Below, in pieces: positions 1 through 8,663 of a stretch of DNA of 64,000 nucleotides; within the stretch, counting starts at the first letter, position 1, and each line of letters begins with the position of its first letter. The notes beneath the pieces are model-generated. The model was given only the letters and a program-made list of their open reading frames with translations. It ran no database searches and was not told the origin of the DNA. This stretch comes from Ignavibacteria bacterium (lineage in GTDB: Bacteria > Bacteroidota > Ignavibacteria > Tepidaquicellales > Tepidaquicellaceae), in assembly GCA_041649015.1 (NCBI GenBank), contig JBAZNU010000008.1:62001-126000 (forward strand). Direction: 5' to 3'. Position numbers and translations under genes: made by a program.

Positions 1-3000
1 GTATGTTTCATTCTTCTTTTTAGCTTCACCGGATATAGCAATCTCTTCGGGCTTATACACATTCTCATAGTAATACTCATAAATTAAAAGTAACTCCGCA
101 AATTTGTTGCACTTAATCAATTCTTTTTCTACGCTTTCTGCTTTCTTCAGTATTTTATTCCTTAAAGATTCATGTTCTTCTTCATCATAAAGCCTGTTAA
201 TTAATCTTGATTCTATACCAAGTTGTTCAGTTCTTTTTACCGTTATTCCTTCCGGTAGTGTATAACTATACACAGCTTTTTTCATTCCTGTTGTTGTGTC
301 GGTTTCTATTCCTATCTCAAACAGGTCAAATATTAAACCCATAATAAATGCTTTGTACGATTCATTATATCTTATTTTCTCTTCGAGTGATAGAGGTATT
401 ATGTCATTAAACACATAATAGTTCCTATCAATATGAAGGTCTATATTAATATTTCGTGACAAATTTTTATAATAGCTTCTCATTTCCTCAGATACTGTGT
501 ATGAATAAAACAGCGGAAATCCTGCCCATTCTGTGTAGAATGTAATTGATGAATTGTCCGCCGAATCCTTGAATTCGACCGAGTTTCCTGCGATTGAATG
601 TATTAAACTTTTGAATTTATTAAACGATGCTGTGTTAGTTCTTGTTCCTACGTAGAACTTCTTTGCCGAGTCATCCAGTTTAAACCTGCCGGGTATCTCA
701 TTTATTCTCAGCCATGGAAAAGCTTGTGAAAGCATACCCCTTATTTTCGATTCACTCCTCAATACGTCTTTCTCAAAGAGTATCTCAGTAATATTGTAAT
801 CTTCTCTGATACCTTCCAATTGTTTCCTTGCAAATTTAAGCATACTGTTCTCAACTATTTTTGCGTCACTGTCTTTCAGTATATTCACAATGTCCGTTAC
901 ATCAGATGCATTAAGTTCCTTCAACAATTCAAACGCAAGGACCTTTATCTTATCCGTTGCGTTCTGTCCGCTGCCAATGTAAGCAATGTAATAATCATTC
1001 TTCACGTCATCAGGGTCATATATGTGAAGATTAAAACTTGTATCTTGTCTCTGAATAAAGTACTCGTATTTCTTCCTGAAATTATCTTTAAGCAGTCCTA
1101 AATTACCGGTAAGCTTGTTTATATCGCTTATTAAACCGGTGAAAAGTATCTTGCCGTCATCCGTTTTTGTTCCTCTTTCAATTAATCCGAGTATTCTCTG
1201 ACATATTTCCTTTGCATAGTATCTTGAATGAAGCTTGATTAATGCATTGTAATACTCATCAAGTACTTTCAGTAATTTCTCTAAAGTGCCTTCCATAGCG
1301 GCTCTTCGCATAACATTAAGTTTCGACCTTGATTCGTCTTCCCTTAAATCCTGAAGTCGGCTCTTCACTTCTGCCTCTAATCGTGTTATCAGAATCTGTA
1401 AATCTTTTATTTCCTTGTCAAATGTTGGTATGTAATCAAAATTTCCGTTAGTCAGTATAAACTGTAACCTTCTGAGTAAGCTTATTGAATAAAATACTCC
1501 TCTTGTTGAGTCATTTATTAGTGAATTAATCTTTCTCTCAAGCTTGCCTGTGATGTTCCTTTCTCTGTCACCTATTATATTCTTTATAATGTTATTTCTA
1601 TTAGAATATATTTGTGAGTAAAATAAGCCCTTTCTGCTTACATCGTTGTCATCTTTAAAGTTTGTTTCAAACTTCATCTTTTCGTTTGTTATGTATGATG
1701 ACCACTTATCACCGCGTTTACCGCTTATTAAATCATTCTTTAAATTGTTTAGGAAGGATTTTATCTGAGATTGTATGGACGATTTCTCTCCCATACTGTA
1801 AAGCGAATTAAGCATTTGATGCTTTGAGTTTGACTCTGCAAGACCAAGTTCCGGAAGCATCTCTTCTCTCAGGTATTCATCAATACTACTCTGAGAACCC
1901 TCCGCATAAGTTAAATAATAATTAATGATATCCTCGCACAACTTGTATGCACAGGATAAAATTATTCTGTCAACAGGAATAGAAATTGTCGCTTGACCTA
2001 AAGTTGAGTATTTTCTCGAGAATGTATTCTCCGTAACTGTGTTATCATCAGGAAAAAGTCTTTGCTTGTATTGAACAAGGTTTACTCTAACACCTCTTTT
2101 ATAATTAGCAAAATCTGAATTAGAGAAATCCTGGAATATTGTATCTGATATCATTTTGTATATATCCCTGTTACTCATTTCCGAAAGGGATAAGTTCTTA
2201 CAGTTTTCACCATCTATCAGGTATACATCATCGTAAACTCCGGGTTGGAATTTATGAGGTTCATTCTTCTTCCAGGAGATATTAAATGGATTTTTTAGAT
2301 TGTAATATTCAAGCTCCATAAGAGCCGCATATCCGTTCGCAAAAACCCTCTCTTTACCGTATCCTTGGTATATTTTAGGTAATACTATATACGAAGAAGA
2401 AATTGCCTGATTCCTAAATAAATGTCTTATCATAAACCCAAGGTCAAGGAACATACCCGAACCGGTTCCCCCGCTAATTGAAGTTATTACATATACGTTT
2501 ATCTTTTCTGTGTTTACATTCTTTATGTTATGTTTTTCTTTAACAACGTTAATCGACCTTGAATCTGTAATCGTAGATTTCGCGGACGTAAGTTTATATA
2601 CTATTTCATCGTAATTATGGAAAAGTGCAAGGCGTGCCGCAGGTCTTATCTGGCCAGCGCCTGTATTCATTGTTCCGAGTTTTCCGATTTCTCCTGTCGT
2701 GCTAAGCCATTCCTTTATATGAGGAACGTCATTAATTCTGTGTATGTAATCTGACGGATTAACAGGATTGAATACTTTCTCTGATGGTTTGAAGTCTATT
2801 TCATTTATAAGATAATCTCTTTCACGCGCTATTCCGCTTTCTTCAGCAGGGGCGTTGTCCGTGTCAATGTACAAGTATGATGTAATAGGGAAGTCGTCAA
2901 GTGATCCGTATTTTTCGACAAACTGTCTCCTTATTCTTAAAAGCACTTCTTTTCCGGTTCCTCCAAGACCAATTAGGATTGTTGGCATGAATTCCTGTGT

Positions 3001-3072
3001 CTTGAGCTCTAATGAACCCTTCTCAATCGTTACAGGTTCTTTTTGTTCCGGTAATTTAAATGGATCAGCCAT
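1..3072 (-). CDS. Large tubulin/FtsZ-like GTPase-fold protein (Tubulin_2-like), C-terminus cut by window edge
   Basis: The minus strand is open for 1024 codons from the ATG at 3072 to the window edge, so the gene is 3'-partial. Two motifs mark the tubulin/FtsZ fold. A glycine-rich loop LIGLGGTGKE lies at about residues 33-42, after a first beta strand. The tubulin signature SGGTGSGMFLDLG lies at about residues 200-212, matching the phosphate-binding GGGTG(S/T)G loop of FtsZ. YIDTDNAP at about 68-75 fits the next strand. The several hundred residues after the fold are charged, Lys/Glu/Asn-rich and largely helical-looking, far longer than FtsZ or TubZ. This agrees with the distant bacterial tubulin-like family (Pfam Tubulin_2), proposed from gene context to act in membrane remodelling. 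GTP binding and polymerisation are inferred. It lies 77 bp after a small Cys-rich gene and may share its transcript. Confidence 0.8.
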   Translation of the reverse strand, partial: MADPFKLPEQKEPVTIEKGSLELKTQEFMPTILIGLGGTGKEVLLRIRRQFVEKYGSLDDFPITSYLYIDTDNAPAEESGIARERDYLINEIDFKPSEKVFNPVNPSDYIHRINDVPHIKEWLSTTGEIGKLGTMNTGAGQIRPAARLALFHNYDEIVYKLTSAKSTITDSRSINVVKEKHNIKNVNTEKINVYVITSISGGTGSGMFLDLGFMIRHLFRNQAISSSYIVLPKIYQGYGKERVFANGYAALMELEYYNLKNPFNISWKKNEPHKFQPGVYDDVYLIDGENCKNLSLSEMSNRDIYKMISDTIFQDFSNSDFANYKRGVRVNLVQYKQRLFPDDNTVTENTFSRKYSTLGQATISIPVDRIILSCAYKLCEDIINYYLTYAEGSQSSIDEYLREEMLPELGLAESNSKHQMLNSLYSMGEKSSIQSQIKSFLNNLKNDLISGKRGDKWSSYITNEKMKFETNFKDDNDVSRKGLFYSQIYSNRNNIIKNIIGDRERNITGKLERKINSLINDSTRGVFYSISLLRRLQFILTNGNFDYIPTFDKEIKDLQILITRLEAEVKSRLQDLREDESRSKLNVMRRAAMEGTLEKLLKVLDEYYNALIKLHSRYYAKEICQRILGLIERGTKTDDGKILFTGLISDINKLTGNLGLLKDNFRKKYEYFIQRQDTSFNLHIYDPDDVKNDYYIAYIGSGQNATDKIKVLAFELLKELNASDVTDIVNILKDSDAKIVENSMLKFARKQLEGIREDYNITEILFEKDVLRSESKIRGMLSQAFPWLRINEIPGRFKLDDSAKKFYVGTRTNTASFNKFKSLIHSIAGNSVEFKDSADNSSITFYTEWAGFPLFYSYTVSEEMRSYYKNLSRNINIDLHIDRNYYVFNDIIPLSLEEKIRYNESYKAFIMGLIFDLFEIGIETDTTTGMKKAVYSYTLPEGITVKRTEQLGIESRLINRLYDEEEHESLRNKILKKAESVEKELIKCNKFAELLLIYEYYYENVYKPEEIAISGEAKKKNETY

Positions 3073-3149
3073 ATCTTTTATTTGTAGTTTTAATAAAATT
3101 AATCATATCTCATTTTATAAAATAGTGAAAAGACATGAATAATTATTTA

Positions 3150-3479
3150 CTATAATACATTGATAGTAATTTTTTCAATAACCTCTGCATTTTTTGCTTC
3201 ATAAGAAACGTCCGCTATCTTCCCTTCGGGAAATTCAGTAATCATTATCTCAGCCGATATCTTTATATCGCATGAACAGAAAAAATCATTCTTGCTTAAA
3301 TATTTTCTTTCTGTCTGTCCATCTTTATCAAACTTCCCGTACGGGTCAAAAACAAGATCTCTGCCTTCTATCGAATGTGATTTATGGCATTCCTTGCATT
3401 TGAGCTTGAGATATCCCTTTCTTATGAAACGTATCATTGTAGAATTAGTTTTGGTTGTTTTGTGAGGATAGTTTAACAT
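3150..3479 (-). CDS. Small Cys-rich protein of unknown function
   Basis: A 109-residue protein if it starts at the ATG at 3479, which has a GAGG site about 5 nt upstream. A TTG at 3509 would add ten residues but has no visible ribosome site. It has a CKEC pair near residue 30 and a CSC cluster about 45 residues later, separated by a charged stretch with DPYGKFDKDG. Together these could bind one zinc, but no family is recognised. The C-terminal part (ITEFPEGKIADVSYEAKNA) looks like beta strands. No signal peptide or membrane segment is seen. It sits between the FabL-like gene and the tubulin-like gene on the same strand, so a partnership with the tubulin-like protein is possible but only inferred from position. 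Confidence 0.6.
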   Translation of the reverse strand: MLNYPHKTTKTNSTMIRFIRKGYLKLKCKECHKSHSIEGRDLVFDPYGKFDKDGQTERKYLSKNDFFCSCDIKISAEIMITEFPEGKIADVSYEAKNAEVIEKITINVL

Positions 3480-3501
3480 CCTTCCCTCGCCGGGAAGGAT
3501 G
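3477..3501 (-). promoter_or_regulatory. Perfect hairpin covering the ribosome site and start codon of the Cys-rich gene
   Basis: A perfect 10-bp inverted repeat with a 5-nt loop: CATCCTTCCC (3477-3486) pairs with GGGAAGGATG (3492-3501). On the transcribed minus strand the right arm holds part of the GAGG ribosome site and the ATG at 3479. The hairpin begins 15 nt after the end of the FabL-like stop codon (3517-3519). No U-run follows it in the sense direction, so it does not look like an intrinsic terminator. A role in translational coupling is inferred. Confidence 0.55.
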
Positions 3502-3516
3502 TTCTTCAATTTTATT

Positions 3517-4314
3517 TTAGAATCCGCTTATCGTTTCGCCGCCATCAATGTGTATAACACATCCAGTCATCCAGTGCGAGTCTCGTTTATAGTTGTCAAG
3601 AATAAAATTCGCAATATCTGTTGGTTCTGTAAGTTTTCCTTGCGGATTTCTCATTAGAGCCATTTTTATCAGGTCATCATTTTTTGGTATTTTTCTTAGT
3701 GCAGGAGTGTCCGTAACACCCGCAAGCAGGGCATTAACAGATATATGCCTGTGTCCGAGTTCTAGCGCTAACTGTCTTACATGTGATTCAAGACAAGCTT
3801 TAGCTGCTGATACTGCTCCATAGAACTCAATGACTCTGGAACCGCCCGATGATGTCATAGCATATATTTTACCCCCTGCTTTCATCAAGTCTCTTTTCAA
3901 TACTTCCTGCGTCCAGTAAACAAGACTGTGAGCCATTACGTCAACAGTCATTTCCATCTGCTTCATATTTATTTGATCGTTGCCGTCTTCACTCACGAAT
4001 TTTCTTAGAGTACCGAAAGCCAGTGAATGAACCAGAACCTTTATCGTTGGATTGTTTTTATTCTTGAATATCTCAACAACTGTATTAAGTACATCTTCAC
4101 GTTTGTGCGGGTCAGCTGCATTGATGTTGAAGAAATGTGCTTCAACTCCGTATGATTTGATTTCTTCAATTTCTTTCTCTACGTCAGGCATTGTTGTTGC
4201 CCTGTCTAAATGAACACCGATTATGTTTACCCCATCCTTTGCAAGAGTAAGTGCTATTTCCTTTCCAAAACCGCTTGATGCTCCAAGAATTAGCGCAAAA
4301 TATGTTTTCTCCAT
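3517..4314 (-). CDS. fabL: Short-chain dehydrogenase, FabL-like enoyl-ACP reductase
   Basis: A 265-residue Rossmann-fold SDR. The N-terminal cofactor loop is GASSGFGKEIA (residues 11-21). The catalytic pair is Tyr165 and Lys172, a Y-x6-K spacing typical of enoyl-ACP reductases such as FabI and FabL rather than the Y-x3-K of most SDRs. The segment after it (LALELGHRHISVNAL ... TDTPALRKIP) resembles Bacillus FabL, and the end HIDGGETISGF fits the SDR C-terminus. The expected reaction is NAD(P)H reduction of trans-2-enoyl-ACP, the last step of the fatty acid elongation cycle, in the cytoplasm. Position downstream of accB and accC supports a fatty acid role. The exact substrate is not proven, and another SDR function is possible. 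Confidence 0.75.
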   Translation of the reverse strand: MEKTYFALILGASSGFGKEIALTLAKDGVNIIGVHLDRATTMPDVEKEIEEIKSYGVEAHFFNINAADPHKREDVLNTVVEIFKNKNNPTIKVLVHSLAFGTLRKFVSEDGNDQINMKQMEMTVDVMAHSLVYWTQEVLKRDLMKAGGKIYAMTSSGGSRVIEFYGAVSAAKACLESHVRQLALELGHRHISVNALLAGVTDTPALRKIPKNDDLIKMALMRNPQGKLTEPTDIANFILDNYKRDSHWMTGCVIHIDGGETISGF

Positions 4315-4323
4315 TATATATTA

Positions 4324-4872
4324 TTATTTACTTTTTAAAGCTATTATGCTCATTATCAGACTGACTATGAACAGAAAAATCAATATTGTCATAAAGGCAG
4401 CGGATGACCACATACCTGCAATTATTCCCCAAATTATAAAAATCCAGATTACTGTTACTATAAAAAATAAATTCCAGCTTAGCAGCAATGATTGTCTTGT
4501 GGACTTTGTCCTGTGAAACGTCCTAAATAATGTCTTCACAAACAGAAAAAAGAAGAATCCTGCACCCGCCACTGAAAGAAGTATGTAAACAAATAAATTT
4601 ACATTCGTAAATCTTGGTGTTTCCTTTTCGGATGCATTAATCACTGAGTCCGTCTTAATTACTGCTGTACTCGTAGTATCAATCTGGTTTATTATCTTTG
4701 AAGTATCAATCTGTACAGCATTAATCTTTGATGTGTCTGTTTGCTTCTTTCCTGTTGAGTCCGTCTTCTTTGTCTGTCCGGCTAACGTAACAGTAAAAAG
4801 CAGCAATATTGTCAGCACTGCTGTTCCTGCTATTTTAATTCTACTATACTTCAATTTCTTCTCTTTTTTCAA
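4324..4872 (-). CDS. Small membrane protein with N-terminal hydrophobic segment and three C-terminal helices
   Basis: No family is recognised. There is no ATG; the frame opens at TTG 4872, overlapping the end of accC by 29 nt, and a second TTG at 4854 is an equally possible start. From the first start it is 182 residues: a basic N-terminus, a hydrophobic signal or anchor segment ending near TVTLAGQ, a polar Thr/Asp/Lys-rich linker with repeated IDTSKI-like pieces (about 33-85), then three strongly hydrophobic segments separated by a basic loop (FRTFHRTKSTRQS). The linker would be periplasmic if the first segment is an anchor. It lies between accC and the FabL-like gene, with a 9-nt gap to the latter, so co-transcription is likely. 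No function can be assigned. Confidence 0.6.
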   Translation of the reverse strand: MKKEKKLKYSRIKIAGTAVLTILLLFTVTLAGQTKKTDSTGKKQTDTSKINAVQIDTSKIINQIDTTSTAVIKTDSVINASEKETPRFTNVNLFVYILLSVAGAGFFFFLFVKTLFRTFHRTKSTRQSLLLSWNLFFIVTVIWIFIIWGIIAGMWSSAAFMTILIFLFIVSLIMSIIALKSK

Positions 4873-6187
4873 TGTAGTTCGTATCGAAATCGTTTTCGAT
4901 AAACTTTTTCTCTCTGAAAATTTGTTTAAAAATTGGTAATGTTGTTTTTACTCCTTCAATTATAAATTCATCGAGAGCTCTCAGCATCCTCGCTATTGCC
5001 TCTTCTCGTGTAGTTCCGAGAACAATCAGTTTAGCTATCATAGAATCATAATGCTGTGGTATGTTATAACCGGAGTAGCAGTGTGTATCGATTCTTACTC
5101 CATGTCCTCCTGGTGCATTGAACGCAGTAATAAGTCCAGAACTAGATTGGAAATTCTTCGAAGGGTCTTCAGCATTTATTCTTACTTCAAAAGAATGCCC
5201 GAATAATTTCTGCTTCTTCTTCGATATCCTTTCCCCCGCTGCTATTTTTATTTGTTCTTTCACCAGGTCAAGTCCTGAAACTGCCTCTGTAATAGGATGC
5301 TCTACCTGAATTCTTGTGTTCATTTCCATGAAATAAAAATCCTTATTCTTATCCACTAAAAATTCAACCGTTCCAAGGCTCTCATAATTTACCGTTTTCC
5401 CTGCAGCTATTGCAGCCTCGCACATTCTCTCTCTTAAATCCTCATCAATTATAGGAGACGGTGATTCTTCAATTAACTTCTGATGCCTTCTTTGAACCGT
5501 ACAGTCTCTTTCTCCCACATGTACAATAGTCCCGTACTTATCGCCCATTATCTGAATTTCAACGTGTCTTGGATTTTCAACTAATTTCTCAATGTACATA
5601 CTGTCATCCCCAAATGCAGCCATTGCCTCACTTTTTGCTATAAACATTGCCTGCTCTAAATGACTCGCTTCACGTACTATTCTCATGCCCTTACCTCCGC
5701 CTCCCGCTGCTGCTTTTAGCATGATAGGATATCCAATCCTTTCTGCAATACTTGCTGCCGTCTCATAATCACTAAATTTCCCGTCGCTGCCCTGAACAAG
5801 CGGTACACCTGCTTCCTTCATAAGTCCTTTGGCTATCGCTTTATCTCCCATCTTAATTATCATTTCAGGTTTTGGACCTATAAATGTAATGTTAGTATCT
5901 GCGCATATTTCCGCAAATTCAGCATTCTCCGCAAGAAATCCGTATCCGGGATGTATCGCGTCAGCATTCGTAATCTCCGCTGCTGCGATTATTTTAGGTA
6001 TGCTTAAATAACTTTGGTCCGACTGCGGAGGCCCAATACATACGGCTTCATCTGCAAATCTTACGTGTAAAGAGTTCTTATCTGCTGTCGAATAAACAGC
6101 AACTGTCTTAATGCCTAATTCTTTGCAGGTTCTTATTATCCTTAACGCAACTTCGCCTCTATTAGCTATTAGAATTTTATTAAACAT
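4844..6187 (-). CDS. accC: Biotin carboxylase subunit of acetyl-CoA carboxylase
   Basis: A full-length 447-residue biotin carboxylase (usual length about 450). It catalyses ATP- and bicarbonate-dependent carboxylation of biotin carried by BCCP, the first half-reaction of malonyl-CoA synthesis. The N-terminal domain begins NKILIANRGEVALRII. The ATP-grasp domain has the glycine loop AAGGGGKGMRIV and the active-site stretch EMNTRIQVEHPITEAVSG with the conserved Glu and Arg. The C-terminal domain includes GHSFEVRINAEDP. The ATG at 6187 is preceded by a strong GGGGGAG purine run. accB is 25 nt upstream, the usual accB-accC pair. The carboxyltransferase subunits (accA, accD) are not in the window. 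Confidence 0.96.
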   Translation of the reverse strand: MFNKILIANRGEVALRIIRTCKELGIKTVAVYSTADKNSLHVRFADEAVCIGPPQSDQSYLSIPKIIAAAEITNADAIHPGYGFLAENAEFAEICADTNITFIGPKPEMIIKMGDKAIAKGLMKEAGVPLVQGSDGKFSDYETAASIAERIGYPIMLKAAAGGGGKGMRIVREASHLEQAMFIAKSEAMAAFGDDSMYIEKLVENPRHVEIQIMGDKYGTIVHVGERDCTVQRRHQKLIEESPSPIIDEDLRERMCEAAIAAGKTVNYESLGTVEFLVDKNKDFYFMEMNTRIQVEHPITEAVSGLDLVKEQIKIAAGERISKKKQKLFGHSFEVRINAEDPSKNFQSSSGLITAFNAPGGHGVRIDTHCYSGYNIPQHYDSMIAKLIVLGTTREEAIARMLRALDEFIIEGVKTTLPIFKQIFREKKFIENDFDTNYIEKREEIEV

Positions 6188-6212
6188 ATATTCTCCCCCG
6201 ATAAGTTTATTT

Positions 6213-6701
6213 TTATGCTTTCTCTATTAACATCAGCGGCTGGTCGTACTCAACTGCCGTGCCGTTTTCTACAAGAATTTTTATTAATTTACCGGAAACT
6301 TCTGATTCAATTTCATTCATTAGTTTCATAGCTTCAATTATGCAGATTACCGACCCTGTACTTACTAAGTCTCCTGCTTTTACGTATGGTTCTGCATCAG
6401 GCGAAGGTGATGCATAGAACGTTCCTACCATGGGAGACCTGACTTCGTAAACATTAGTTCCTAATATTTCCTCTTTCTTGGTTTCCGATTTTGTCTCATG
6501 AGTAGTTTCCATACCTGCTGCCGGAGTATGCATAAATCCACCACCTTGTTGAGGTAACATTGGTACTGTTCCTGCAAACATCTTAGGTCTCGGTTTTGAT
6601 AATCTTATTTTTGTGCCCTCTTCTTCAATTTCTATTTCGGCAAGATTGCTTGTATCAAGCATCTTTATAATCTTTTGTAAATATTTTAGGTCCATTTTCA
6701 T
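6213..6701 (-). CDS. accB: Biotin carboxyl carrier protein of acetyl-CoA carboxylase
   Basis: The biotin-carrying subunit that moves carboxylated biotin between AccC and the carboxyltransferase. The C-terminal biotinyl domain is complete, with the EAMKLMNEI motif holding the biotinylated lysine, preceded by VRSPMVGTFYASPSP. A Pro/Gly-rich linker joins it to a short N-terminal helical segment (LKYLQKIIKMLDTSNLAEIEIEEEG). The frame is open further upstream and would overlap efp, but family similarity begins at MKMDLKYLQ, so the ATG at 6701 (or 6695) is chosen; this gives about 162 residues, normal for BCCP. It lies between efp and accC on the same strand. Confidence 0.94.
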   Translation of the reverse strand: MKMDLKYLQKIIKMLDTSNLAEIEIEEEGTKIRLSKPRPKMFAGTVPMLPQQGGGFMHTPAAGMETTHETKSETKKEEILGTNVYEVRSPMVGTFYASPSPDAEPYVKAGDLVSTGSVICIIEAMKLMNEIESEVSGKLIKILVENGTAVEYDQPLMLIEKA

Positions 6702-6729
6702 CTGTATTTTTAAATTAATAAAATTCTGT

Positions 6730-7293
6730 TTATTTTTTAACTCTTTCGAGATATTCCCTCGTTCTAATATCAATTTTTATGAACTCTCCTTCATCTATAA
6801 ATAAAGGTACATTCACTTCTGCACCTGTTTCCAGTGTTACAGTCTTGGTCGCATTTGTTGAAGTATTGCCTTTAACTGCCGGAGGTGCCGAAGTAACCTG
6901 AAGTACAATATGTGGAGGTAAAACCAGTGATAATGCCTTTCCATTGTGGAAAACAATCTGAACTTCCTGTCCGGCTTTTAAAAATTCACCTTGCTCTCCA
7001 ACTATGTCTTCCAATAAATGTATCTGATCGTACGTCTCGTTCTCCATGAAGTAGTACTCTGTATTATCTTTGTACAAATACTGATATACCTTCTGTTCAA
7101 GTCTCTCTACAGTAATTTCCTCACCCGAACGGAACCTGTTGTCAATCATCTTCCCGTTTCTCAAATTCCTCATTTTTACCTGATAAAATGCCCTTAAATT
7201 GCCGGGTGTTCTGTGCTCTACCTGTAAAACTTGGTGTAAATCGTTGTTAAATTTGATAATAATACCATTTTTTAAATCTGAGGTTGTTGCCAT
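6730..7293 (-). CDS. efp: Translation elongation factor P with asparagine at the tip position
   Basis: A full-length 187-residue EF-P, the tRNA-shaped factor that relieves ribosome stalling at polyproline. The N-terminal KOW-like domain begins ATTSDLKNGIIIKFNND, and the two OB domains follow, ending IDIRTREYLERVKK. The domain-I loop reads EHRTPGNLRAF, which puts Asn32 where E. coli EF-P has the modified Lys34 (PGKGQAF). The known lysine and arginine modifications therefore cannot apply. The ATG at 7293 is preceded by AAAGGA. It is the first gene of the minus-strand run that continues with accB and accC, divergent from gapA across a 171-bp gap. Confidence 0.95.
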   Translation of the reverse strand: MATTSDLKNGIIIKFNNDLHQVLQVEHRTPGNLRAFYQVKMRNLRNGKMIDNRFRSGEEITVERLEQKVYQYLYKDNTEYYFMENETYDQIHLLEDIVGEQGEFLKAGQEVQIVFHNGKALSLVLPPHIVLQVTSAPPAVKGNTSTNATKTVTLETGAEVNVPLFIDEGEFIKIDIRTREYLERVKK

Positions 7294-7464
7294 TCCTTTT
7301 CCTTAATTATTAAATCTAATTTTTGCAATTATAAATATACCGAATTCGATTAGCAAAATCAATTTAAGATATACGGATTATTTAATTTGAATTTTGTTTG
7401 CTTTTTAAGTATTTTAATGAAATTCAATTAGAATCTTATCAAAAATCTATAAAACGGAGTTAAA

Positions 7465-8457
7465 ATGTCACTAAAAATTGGAATAAATGGTTTCGGGCGT
7501 ATCGGACGCCTTGTTTTTAAAAGGATGATCCAAAAGGGTGGTTTTGAGGTTGTTGCTGTTAATGACCTGGCTGATACCAAAACTTTAACGCATCTTCTTA
7601 AATATGACTCGATTCATGGCAGGTTTCCGGGTGAATTAAAGGTAACTGAAAAAGGTTTTAATCTTAATGGTAAAGAAATCCTGATTACTTCTGAAAAAGA
7701 TCCCACGAAACTCGAATGGGATAAGAAAGGTGTTGATCTCGTAATCGAATCCACCGGTGTCTTTACTACAAAAGAAAAGCTTTCTATGCACCTTACAGCA
7801 GGAGCTAAAAAAGTTATTCTTACTGCTCCGCCTAAAGATGATCTCGATGCTATAGTAGTTCTCGGTGTTAATGACGAAGTTTTAAAGCCCGAGTATAAGA
7901 TAATTTCAAATGCTTCATGCACAACGAACTGTCTCGCTCCTATGGTTAAAGTTCTAGACGATAATTTCGGTATAGAGAAAGGTTTTATGAATACTATCCA
8001 CTCTTATACTAATGATCAGGTTATGCTCGATCAGCCGCACAAAGACCTCAGAAGAGCAAGAGCGGGTGCTGTTAATATTATTCCAACTTCAACTGGTGCC
8101 GCAAAAGCAGTCGGTAAAGTTATGCCCCATCTTAACGGCAAACTTGACGGTTTATCTCTTAGAGTCCCTACACCAGACGGCTCCATTACAGACTTTACTG
8201 TTATTCTTAAGAAAGAAGTTAAGAAAGAAGAAATCAACGCAGCTATGAAGAAAGCTTCGGAAACTTCGCTTAAAGGTATTCTCGAATATTGTGAAGACCC
8301 GATTGTATCTTCTGATATAGTAGGTAACGACCATTCCTGTATCTTCGATGCACTCTCAACAATGGCATTCGGAAGTCTTGTAAAAGTCATTGGGTGGTAT
8401 GATAATGAGTGGGGATACAGCTGCAGAGTTGTTGACTTAGCTAAAAGAATTATCTAA
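7465..8457 (+). CDS. gapA: Type I glyceraldehyde-3-phosphate dehydrogenase
   Basis: A 330-residue GAPDH that oxidises glyceraldehyde-3-phosphate to 1,3-bisphosphoglycerate with NAD and phosphate in glycolysis, or the reverse in gluconeogenesis. The NAD-binding motif INGFGRIGRLVFKRM is at the N-terminus. The active site SNASCTTNCLAP contains the catalytic Cys at about residue 151, and HSYTNDQ and WYDNEWGYSCR are the expected conserved motifs. The start has a clear GGAG site about 6 nt upstream. It appears monocistronic, with a terminator hairpin about 90 nt after the stop. Confidence 0.97.
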   Translation: MSLKIGINGFGRIGRLVFKRMIQKGGFEVVAVNDLADTKTLTHLLKYDSIHGRFPGELKVTEKGFNLNGKEILITSEKDPTKLEWDKKGVDLVIESTGVFTTKEKLSMHLTAGAKKVILTAPPKDDLDAIVVLGVNDEVLKPEYKIISNASCTTNCLAPMVKVLDDNFGIEKGFMNTIHSYTNDQVMLDQPHKDLRRARAGAVNIIPTSTGAAKAVGKVMPHLNGKLDGLSLRVPTPDGSITDFTVILKKEVKKEEINAAMKKASETSLKGILEYCEDPIVSSDIVGNDHSCIFDALSTMAFGSLVKVIGWYDNEWGYSCRVVDLAKRII

Positions 8458-8543
8458 TTTTATAATGTAAATATTTTCACACCTAGTTAAACTTCGGTTT
8501 GAGAAGGTATTTAAAAATAATTATAAACTTTTTCACTACTTGC

Positions 8544-8572
8544 AAGCCGGCTAATAACCGGCTTTTTATTTT
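8544..8572 (+). terminator. Intrinsic terminator after gapA
   Basis: AAGCCGG (8544-8550) pairs with CCGGCTT (8558-8564) around a 7-nt loop, followed by a T-rich run (TTTATTTT). Its place about 90 nt after the gapA stop fits a rho-independent terminator. Confidence 0.8.
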
Positions 8573-8663
8573 GACAATTCATATTTGAGTGTTTGGTTTT
8601 TTATAAATTACCGGTTTATCCTTTTGGATTTACTAATTCAAGCTTTTTTACAAAATTACATCA

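Noticed and set aside
820..1101. Small plus-strand gene opposite the tubulin-like gene
   Set aside because: The minus-strand frame is open through the whole region and carries the tubulin motifs; the plus-strand product is Ile/Val/Cys-rich noise.
8012..8390. Extra small genes overlapping gapA on both strands
   Set aside because: gapA covers the region with all catalytic motifs; the other frames are shadows.
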